A DNA stretch of 28,438 bases from Firmicutes bacterium UBA6418 (GTDB lineage Bacteria > Bacillota > Clostridia > Peptostreptococcales > Anaerovoracaceae). The DNA lies in NCBI GenBank assembly GCA_002439735.1, contig DJPG01000137.1, forward strand, positions 1 through 28,438. The letters are read 5' to 3'. Made by a program: the position numbers and the translations under genes. The notes beneath the pieces were generated by a model. It was not told where the DNA came from. It searched no databases and worked only from the letters and a program-made list of their open reading frames with translations. Of this stretch, positions 22,992 to 28,438 are shown one piece after another; positions within the stretch are counted from its first letter, which is position 1; every line of letters begins with the position of its first letter.

Positions 22992-25502
22992 ATGACAACT
23001 TTATTGGAAGATCAAAAAATGCTTCAGCATGAGATTCATGACGAAATGAAGCAATCCTATATTGATTACGCGATGAGCGTGATCGTCAGCCGTGCCCTTC
23101 CGGATGTGCGCGACGGTCTGAAGCCGGTACACAGAAGGATTCTTTACGGCATGAGCGAGCTTGGCGTGACGCCGGATAAACCACACAAAAAATCCGCGCG
23201 TATCGTCGGTGAAGTCATGGGTAAATATCACCCGCACGGGGACTCCTCCATCTACGACGCGATGGTCAGATTGGCACAGCCTTGGAATATTCGCCACGCG
23301 CTGGTAGACGGGCACGGAAACTTCGGTTCGGTCGATGGTGACGGCGCTGCGGCGATGCGTTACACCGAAGCAAGAATGACACCGCTGGCACTGCAGATGC
23401 TGCGTGATATTGACAAGGAGACTGTCGATTTTGAACCGAACTTTGACGGTGAGGAAAAAGAACCGGTCGTACTGCCGTCCAGATTTCCAAATCTTCTGGT
23501 CAACGGCTCTAACGGTATCGCTGTCGGTATGGCAACCTCGATCCCGCCGCATAATCTGGTGGAGACCATCGACGCTGCCATCAAGATTATCGATGAACCG
23601 GACTGCACCATTGACGATCTGACCAATATCGTCAAAGGTCCGGATTTTCCGACTGGTGCTGTTATTATGGGTAAAAACGCTGCCAAAGAGGCTTATCGTA
23701 CCGGTCAGGGAAAGGTCATCGTGCGGGCTGTTTCCGAAATCGAAGAAACGACACGCGGTAGGCAGCAGATTATTATCACTGAGATTCCTTACCAGGTCAA
23801 CAAGGCGCGGCTGATTGAAAAGATGGCTGACATGGTTAAGGAAAAACGTCTCGAAGGCATCTCCGAGATCCGCGACGAATCCAACCGTAAGGGTATGCGC
23901 ATCGTCATTGAACTCAAAAAAGACGCCAACGCGAATATCATCTTAAACCGTTTATATAAACATACGCAGATGCAGGAAACGATCTCCATGATCATGCTGG
24001 CGATCGTGAACGGCAAACCGCGCATCCTTAACTTGCGCGAGATCCTCGACGAATATCTCAAGCATCAGAAGGAAGTTGTCACCAGAAGAACGATCTTCGA
24101 TAAAAAGAAGGCCGAGGCCAGAGCGCACATTTTAGAGGGCTATCGCATCGCGCTCGACAATATCGACGAGATCATCCACATCATCCGAAACAGCTACAAC
24201 GATGCCAAGGAAAAATTGATGGAGCGCTTCGGTTTATCCGAGATTCAGGCGCAGGCAATCCTCGATATGCAGCTTCGAAGACTACAGGGTCTGGAAAAAG
24301 AGAAAATCGAAAACGAATATCAGGAGCTCTTAAAGAAAATTGCGTATTATAACGAGCTGCTTGCCGACGAACATAAGCTGATGGGTGTCGTTAAGGATGA
24401 GCTGACCGAGATCAAGGAAAAATGGGGTGACAAGCGCAGAACCAAGATCAAGCGCGCGGAGAGCGAGATCGATGAGGAAGATTTGATCGAAGAACAAAAC
24501 GTCTGCATCACGCTCACGCATCTTGGATATATCAAGCGTGTTCCGGTTGATACTTATAAGTCTCAGAAACGCGGCGGCAAGGGCGTGACCGGTCTCACGA
24601 CGCGTGAGAACGATTTTGTCAAGAACATGATCATGACATCGACGCATGATTATCTGATGTTCTTTACCAATACCGGCAAGGCGCATAAGATCAAAGCATA
24701 TGAAATTCCGGAGGCAACCAGAACCGCGAAAGGAACGCCTGCGGTCAATTTCCTGAACCTGATGCAGAGAGAACGCATTACGGCTGTTATTCCGATCCAG
24801 GAATTTTCGGATGACAAATATTTGATTGCGGTCACCAAGCAGGGTATCATCAAAAAAACCGCGCTGTCGCAATTTGATACCAACCGTAAAACCGGTCTGA
24901 TCGCGATGAATCTCAAGGACGGCGATGAATTGATCGGAATCAAGCAGACCTCCGGCACGAACAATGTCATCATTGTTACCAAGCAGGGCAAGTGCATCTG
25001 CTTCTCTGAGGACGATGTACGCCCGATGGGCAGGATCGCCGGCGGCGTAAGAGCGATCAAATTGGATCCGGATGATGAGGTTGTCGCGATGGAATTGGTG
25101 GAACCCGGCCAGGAACTTCTGGTTGTTACTAAGAAGGGCTTCGGGAAACGTACCAAGGTCGAAGATTACAAGATTCAGGTCAGAGGCGGCAAAGGTCTTT
25201 TGACTTATGATAAGGCGAAATTCAAGAAGACCGGCGAGCTGGTCGGCGCGATGGCCGTTGATGATGATGACGATATCCTGCTGATCAATTCCGACGGTAT
25301 TATCATCCGCATGGCAGCCAGAGAAATCTCCAAGCTCGGACGCGCGACCCAGGGTGTCAAGATCATGAATGTCGGCGAGGACGCGAATATCATCGCACTG
25401 GCAAAGGTCATCAAAGAAGAAGAAATCACAGGGGAAGACGCAAAGAAGGAATCCGAAAAAAACAGCGACGCAGGTGATGATCAGCAGAAGATGAAGCTCT
25501 GA
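22992..25502 (+). CDS. gyrA: DNA gyrase subunit A
   Basis: An 836-residue subunit with the catalytic tyrosine Y124 in AMRYTEARM. The GyrA box QKRGGKG near 525-531, at the start of the six-bladed C-terminal domain, marks it as gyrase and not topoisomerase IV. The quinolone region reads GDSSIYDAMV with S85 and D89, the usual sensitive residues. The tail is acidic then basic. It starts 18 bases after gyrB with AAAGGAGGG upstream. Confidence 0.98.
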   Translation: MTTLLEDQKMLQHEIHDEMKQSYIDYAMSVIVSRALPDVRDGLKPVHRRILYGMSELGVTPDKPHKKSARIVGEVMGKYHPHGDSSIYDAMVRLAQPWNIRHALVDGHGNFGSVDGDGAAAMRYTEARMTPLALQMLRDIDKETVDFEPNFDGEEKEPVVLPSRFPNLLVNGSNGIAVGMATSIPPHNLVETIDAAIKIIDEPDCTIDDLTNIVKGPDFPTGAVIMGKNAAKEAYRTGQGKVIVRAVSEIEETTRGRQQIIITEIPYQVNKARLIEKMADMVKEKRLEGISEIRDESNRKGMRIVIELKKDANANIILNRLYKHTQMQETISMIMLAIVNGKPRILNLREILDEYLKHQKEVVTRRTIFDKKKAEARAHILEGYRIALDNIDEIIHIIRNSYNDAKEKLMERFGLSEIQAQAILDMQLRRLQGLEKEKIENEYQELLKKIAYYNELLADEHKLMGVVKDELTEIKEKWGDKRRTKIKRAESEIDEEDLIEEQNVCITLTHLGYIKRVPVDTYKSQKRGGKGVTGLTTRENDFVKNMIMTSTHDYLMFFTNTGKAHKIKAYEIPEATRTAKGTPAVNFLNLMQRERITAVIPIQEFSDDKYLIAVTKQGIIKKTALSQFDTNRKTGLIAMNLKDGDELIGIKQTSGTNNVIIVTKQGKCICFSEDDVRPMGRIAGGVRAIKLDPDDEVVAMELVEPGQELLVVTKKGFGKRTKVEDYKIQVRGGKGLLTYDKAKFKKTGELVGAMAVDDDDDILLINSDGIIIRMAAREISKLGRATQGVKIMNVGEDANIIALAKVIKEEEITGEDAKKESEKNSDAGDDQQKMKL

Positions 25503-25551
25503 TTTTTTCTGCGGACAACAGCCATGACACAAAAGGGAGGTCTTACGAGAA

Positions 25552-25959
25552 ATGGCGGATACAATTAAATTTATTATCCCGGGTAAGCCGGAATATCTGA
25601 CGATGGTCAGATTGGCGCTGGGATCGATCGCGGATACTGCCGGATTTGATTTTGAGGAAATCGAAGATATCAAAACATCCGTACAGGAGGCCTGCAAGGC
25701 GATCTGCTGCCACGGCAAAGATGAGGTAGCCGGAGAATATACACTGGAATGCACGGTCGATGAGGACAGTCTGACGATTTCCGTTACCGATACCGGCAAA
25801 AAGGATTTTAATAAAAATTTCGTAACCATGAAATGCATGGATTGTCCGAATGAGGGTGACATTGGTGTCTTTGTTATTCGGACTTTAATGACAAGCGCAG
25901 AACTGATCGAGAATCCGGAAGGTAAAAAAACCATCAGAATGGTAAAAAAGAAAAAATGA
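25552..25959 (+). CDS. RsbW/SpoIIAB-like anti-sigma factor, degenerate ATP site
   Basis: A 135-residue protein of the HATPase_c_2 (RsbW, SpoIIAB) family, expected to bind the sigma factor encoded next. The N-terminal IPGKPEYLTMVRLALGSIA and DIKTSVQEACKA are family-like. The N-box asparagine (N50 of SpoIIAB, in EAVTNAIIHG) is replaced by A50 in EACKAICCHG, and the glycine boxes are weak (DTGKKD, EGDIGVFVIRTLM), so magnesium-ATP binding and kinase activity are doubtful. It has six cysteines, C48, C52, C53, C67, C95 and C98. It starts 49 bases after gyrA, with GGGAGG 11 bases before the ATG, and its stop overlaps the next start (ATGA). No anti-anti-sigma gene is seen nearby. Confidence 0.8.
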   Translation: MADTIKFIIPGKPEYLTMVRLALGSIADTAGFDFEEIEDIKTSVQEACKAICCHGKDEVAGEYTLECTVDEDSLTISVTDTGKKDFNKNFVTMKCMDCPNEGDIGVFVIRTLMTSAELIENPEGKKTIRMVKKKK

Positions 25960-26705
25960 CGCAGCAAACAAAAACATCCGAACTATTTAGGGAATACAAA
26001 GCACATCCGACGATCGAACTGAGAAACAAGATCGTAGAACAAAATCTCTATATCGTTGATATTCTGATTCGAAAATATCTGGGCAAGGGCGTAGATTATG
26101 ATGATCTGTATCAGGTCGGCGCCATTGCTCTGGTTTCTGCTGTCGAAAGATTCGATCCGGATAAGGGCTACGAATTTCGCAGTTTCGCGACGCCGACCAT
26201 TCTCGGAGAGATCAAAAAATATTTCCGGGATAAGGAATGGAGTCTCAAGGTTCCGCGGCGGCTTAAGGAGACTGCCGGAAAGGTGCAGGAGGTCAAGGAG
26301 CGTCTGACTGCGCAGCTCGGTCATGCGCCGGATGTGGAGGAAATCGCCAAGGAGACCGGGTTTACACATGAGCAGATCATGCAGGCGATGGAAAGTGCCA
26401 AAGCCTACGGAACCTATTCTTTGGACGGTATGGGCAGTACTTCCGATGAGGATGCGGAGGCTAATGCGCTCGAAAAATATATTGGCTTTGAGGATTCCGG
26501 CTACGAGCGTATCGAGCTTGGCGAAATCATCAACCATGTACTCGCGAGCTTCAGCGATACCTATCGGTTTATTTTCCGGGAGCGGTTTTTGCATAACAAG
26601 TCACAGGCGCAGATTGCCAAGGAGCTTGGAATTTCACAGATGACCGTTTCTCGTTCGGAAAAAGCCATCATTGAAGCATTCAAAAAAGAATTAAACAGAC
26701 ATTGA
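25956..26705 (+). CDS. RNA polymerase sigma factor of the SigB/SigF/SigG group
   Basis: A 249-residue group 3 sigma factor. Region 2 has DLYQVGAIALVSAVERFDP at 50-68 and GYEFRSFATPTILGEIKKYFRDK, region 3 has QLGHAPDVEEIAKETG, and region 4 ends in the helix-turn-helix KSQAQIAKELGISQMTVSR near 213-231. Such factors direct general stress or sporulation programmes; which one cannot be said here. It overlaps the anti-sigma-like gene by 4 bases (ATGA), so the pair is made in fixed ratio. No dedicated promoter is obvious; read-through from gyrA is possible. Confidence 0.9.
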   Translation: MTQQTKTSELFREYKAHPTIELRNKIVEQNLYIVDILIRKYLGKGVDYDDLYQVGAIALVSAVERFDPDKGYEFRSFATPTILGEIKKYFRDKEWSLKVPRRLKETAGKVQEVKERLTAQLGHAPDVEEIAKETGFTHEQIMQAMESAKAYGTYSLDGMGSTSDEDAEANALEKYIGFEDSGYERIELGEIINHVLASFSDTYRFIFRERFLHNKSQAQIAKELGISQMTVSRSEKAIIEAFKKELNRH

Positions 26706-26709
26706 CACA

Positions 26710-26750
26710 CATCGGCGGCGTGCCGCGCTGCGACAAAGCAAGCTCCGATG
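26710..26750 (+). promoter_or_regulatory. Small folded leader before trpS
   Basis: CATCGG (26710-26715) and CCGATG (26745-26750) form an outer pair enclosing CGGC/GCCG (26716-26719, 26722-26725). The right arm directly abuts the GGAAGGG ribosome site of trpS, so it could affect translation. The 60-base gap is too short for a T-box. Confidence 0.3.
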
Positions 26751-26765
26751 GGAAGGGATATAACC

Positions 26766-27785
26766 ATGAAGAGAGTTTTTTCAGGCATACAGCCTACCGG
26801 AAACATCCATTTGGGAAACTATCTGGGTGCTTTGAAACAATTCGTAGAATTACAGCAAGACCACGCATGTATTTATTGCATCGTGGATGAACACGCGATC
26901 ACGGTTCCGCAGGATCCGAAAATGCTCAAGGAGCATATTTTAGATGTCGCGGCGCTTTATCTGGCAGTCGGCGTGGATCCGAAAAAATCGATCGTATTCG
27001 TACAGTCGCAAGTACCGGGACACGCGGAACTTGGCTGGATTCTGACTTGCTGCGCCAACACAGGTGAGCTGTTTCGCATGACGCAGTTTAAGGCAAAGAG
27101 CCAGGGAAGGGAGTCTGTCGGTGCCGGCCTGCTGATGTATCCGACCCTGATGGCCGCGGATATCCTGCTCTATGATACGGATGTCGTTCCGGTCGGCAAT
27201 GACCAGAAGCAGCACATCGAACTGACACGTGATCTTGCGATCCGCGTCAACAACAAATACGGAAACAAAAAAACCAAGGGCGCAGATGGAAAGGGCAATG
27301 TCTTTATCGTACCGGACGGCAGATTCCTCAAAGAGGGCGCGCGTATCATGGCGCTGGATGATCCGACCAAAAAGATGAGTAAGAGTGCCGAAAACGTGCA
27401 TTCCCGCATTTCCCTGCTTGACGAACCTTCTAAGATCAAAAAGTCGATCATGAAAGCGACGACCGACTCCGAAGGTATCGTGAAATTTGATGTCGAAAAC
27501 AAGCCGGGCATCAGCAACCTGCTGAATATCTACAGCGTGCTTGCGGGTAAGTCCGTCGCGGAGCTTGAAGCCATGTACGATGGCAGGGGCTACGGCGATT
27601 TCAAAAAAGATCTGGTGGAGGTGACCGTGGAGGCGCTGGCGCCGATCAAAGAAAGATACGAATCGATCCGCAATTCCGGAGAACTTTTCACAATTTTGAA
27701 TGAGGGAGCGGAAAAAGCCGATGCCATTGCGCAGCAGACTATGAAGCGCGTCAGAGAATATTTCGGACTGGGTACCGGGTATTAA
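26766..27785 (+). CDS. trpS: Tryptophanyl-tRNA synthetase
   Basis: A 339-residue class I aminoacyl-tRNA synthetase that charges tRNA-Trp. The HIGH motif reads HLGN at 15-18 and KMSKS is at 203-207; GNDQKQHIELTRD near 144-156 is typical. The start at 26766 (MKRVFSGIQPTG) has GGAAGGG about 9 bases upstream; an ATG at 26748 has none. Length is normal. It is the last rightward gene before a terminator. Confidence 0.97.
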   Translation: MKRVFSGIQPTGNIHLGNYLGALKQFVELQQDHACIYCIVDEHAITVPQDPKMLKEHILDVAALYLAVGVDPKKSIVFVQSQVPGHAELGWILTCCANTGELFRMTQFKAKSQGRESVGAGLLMYPTLMAADILLYDTDVVPVGNDQKQHIELTRDLAIRVNNKYGNKKTKGADGKGNVFIVPDGRFLKEGARIMALDDPTKKMSKSAENVHSRISLLDEPSKIKKSIMKATTDSEGIVKFDVENKPGISNLLNIYSVLAGKSVAELEAMYDGRGYGDFKKDLVEVTVEALAPIKERYESIRNSGELFTILNEGAEKADAIAQQTMKRVREYFGLGTGY

Positions 27786-27817
27786 AAACGGGATTTATCC
27801 GAAGATAAGAAAAAATA

Positions 27818-27868
27818 AAAACAGAGCACAAAACGTTGTAAAACGGACAGCGGGCAGTGCTCTGTTTT
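27818..27868. terminator. Bidirectional terminator between convergent genes
   Basis: A 12-bp perfect stem, AAAACAGAGCAC (27818-27829) with GTGCTCTGTTTT (27857-27868), has a 27-base loop. T runs follow on both strands, longer on the minus strand. It lies between trpS (+) and the small membrane protein gene (-). Confidence 0.75.
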
Positions 27869-27904
27869 ATCATAAGAAATGGACAAATTTTAATTTGTAA
27901 AGCG

Positions 27905-28324
27905 TCAGCGGAGCTGACGGAGACTTTCTTTGGCCAGTGCCGGAATGAACTCAAAGTCGGAGATTGTGTTGAGATCTTCCGGTTTTTCTGTGATCGCGGC
28001 CTGCTGCATTGTGTGGATGTCGGCGATCGGAGCTTCCGGATCAGTTTCTGATCTTTCAAGGGAGAGATCCAGCCGTTTGTTGCGGATCGTCAGCGCTAAG
28101 TCGATGGAAACAACGAATAAATTTATGAAATAAAGCGCAAGCACAAAATTAAAATTGCCTGCGTAGAATTTTCCGCAGATGCCGCAAAGATAACCGGCGA
28201 TGATCACGATCTCAAAGAAGATGCTTTTGCCTTTTGCGGACCGGGAACGCAGAGATTTTGCAACGTTGATCGGCCAGGACAGACCAAAGCATCCTAACAT
28301 AAGTCCTTCACATAATGCTGTCAT
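27905..28324 (-). CDS. Small three-helix membrane protein, possibly PQ-loop-like
   Basis: A 139-residue protein with hydrophobic segments near 4-22, 34-52 and 58-80 and a polar, acidic C-terminal tail of about 55 residues. The loop SWPINVAKSLRSRSAKGKS after the first helix recalls the proline-containing PQ-loop of SemiSWEET-like proteins, which form half-transporters from three helices. That link rests on pattern only; the substrate is unknown. The start at 28324 is set by GGAGG 8 bases upstream; a TTG five codons earlier overlaps that site. It converges on trpS and is outside the origin operons. Confidence 0.7.
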   Translation of the reverse strand: MTALCEGLMLGCFGLSWPINVAKSLRSRSAKGKSIFFEIVIIAGYLCGICGKFYAGNFNFVLALYFINLFVVSIDLALTIRNKRLDLSLERSETDPEAPIADIHTMQQAAITEKPEDLNTISDFEFIPALAKESLRQLR

Positions 28325-28374
28325 TTTATTTACCTCCAAATTTAATTCGACGGAATCATTCGATCACGATATAG

Positions 28375-28403
28375 ACAATACTATAAAATTATGATAATGT
28401 AAA
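28375..28403 (-). promoter_or_regulatory. Possible promoter of the small membrane protein gene
   Basis: TTTACA (28398-28403) and TATTGT (28375-28380) are 17 bases apart on the minus strand, about 50 bases upstream of the start. The surroundings are very AT-rich, so chance matches are easy. Confidence 0.4.
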
Positions 28404-28438
28404 ATATATAATTTAAGTAATACTTTCCCAAAATTCCG

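Noticed and set aside
24330..25967. Long open frame (545 codons) on the minus strand opposite gyrA and the anti-sigma-like gene
   Set aside because: It is antisense to well-supported genes, shows no recognisable domain and has the uneven composition of a complementary-strand shadow.
26706..26765. T-box riboswitch before trpS
   Set aside because: The gap is only 60 bases and no T-box core sequence or antiterminator is visible.
1..28438. CRISPR arrays, insertion sequences, tRNA or rRNA genes
   Set aside because: No regularly spaced direct repeats, transposase genes, tRNA cloverleaf or rRNA sequence were seen.

Overview
The window looks like the chromosomal replication origin region of a Gram-positive, low-to-mid GC bacterium of the Clostridia type. 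The gene order around oriC is the classic Bacillota one: rpmH, rnpA, yidD, yidC, jag, mnmE, mnmG, rsmG, noc, parA and parB run leftward, and dnaA, dnaN, recF, gyrB and gyrA run rightward. Shine-Dalgarno sequences are strong (GGAGG type), and canonical TTATCCACA DnaA boxes flank dnaA. Loss of the S4-domain gene usually found between dnaN and recF, the gdpP-rplI-dnaB-dnaD run, and an RsbW/SigB-like pair behind gyrA suggest Clostridia. A family-level placement (for example near Anaerovoracaceae/Peptostreptococcales) would be a guess.

Layout, left to right. 1-264: the tail of a possible rightward gene, a stretch rich in small hairpins and a strong inverted repeat. 265-6723 (leftward): gdpP, rplI, dnaB, a DnaD-domain replication protein and a LysM/G5/M23 cell-wall peptidase, tightly packed and probably one operon with a promoter near 6838. 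6863-9327 (leftward): parA-parB and a SprT-like zinc protein, with two parS sites. The parS at 9298-9313 is the centre of a perfect 44-bp palindrome that also holds the noc stop codon. 9302-10163: noc with its own promoter and two dyads in its leader. 10177-16784 (leftward): the rpmH to rsmG operon, from a perfect TTGACA-N17-TATAAT promoter to a rho-independent terminator. 16785-18571: a bipartite origin, with a DnaA-box cluster upstream of dnaA and, downstream, DnaA boxes, a DnaA-trio array and an AT-rich unwinding element. 17006-27785 (rightward): dnaA, dnaN, recF, terminator, gyrB promoter, gyrB, gyrA, an RsbW-like protein, a SigB/F/G-type sigma factor and trpS. 27905-28324 (leftward): a small three-helix membrane protein that may be PQ-loop-like.

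Together the genes initiate replication (dnaA, dnaB, dnaD, dnaN), control supercoiling (gyrAB), segregate and protect the nucleoid (parAB, noc), and tie this to ribosome and tRNA maturation (rpmH, rnpA, mnmEG, rsmG, rplI), membrane insertion (yidC, yidD, jag), c-di-AMP turnover (gdpP) and cell-wall remodelling (M23).

The content is mostly core genes, so novelty is in details. The DnaD protein carries the N-terminal zinc region of a DnaC/DnaI-type helicase loader but no AAA+ domain follows. The DnaA recognition helix has non-standard residues in the GGRDHTT signature although the boxes are canonical. The RsbW-like protein lacks its N-box asparagine and is rich in cysteine. GdpP has no membrane segments. 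The parS palindrome merges a segregation site, a stop codon and a probable terminator.
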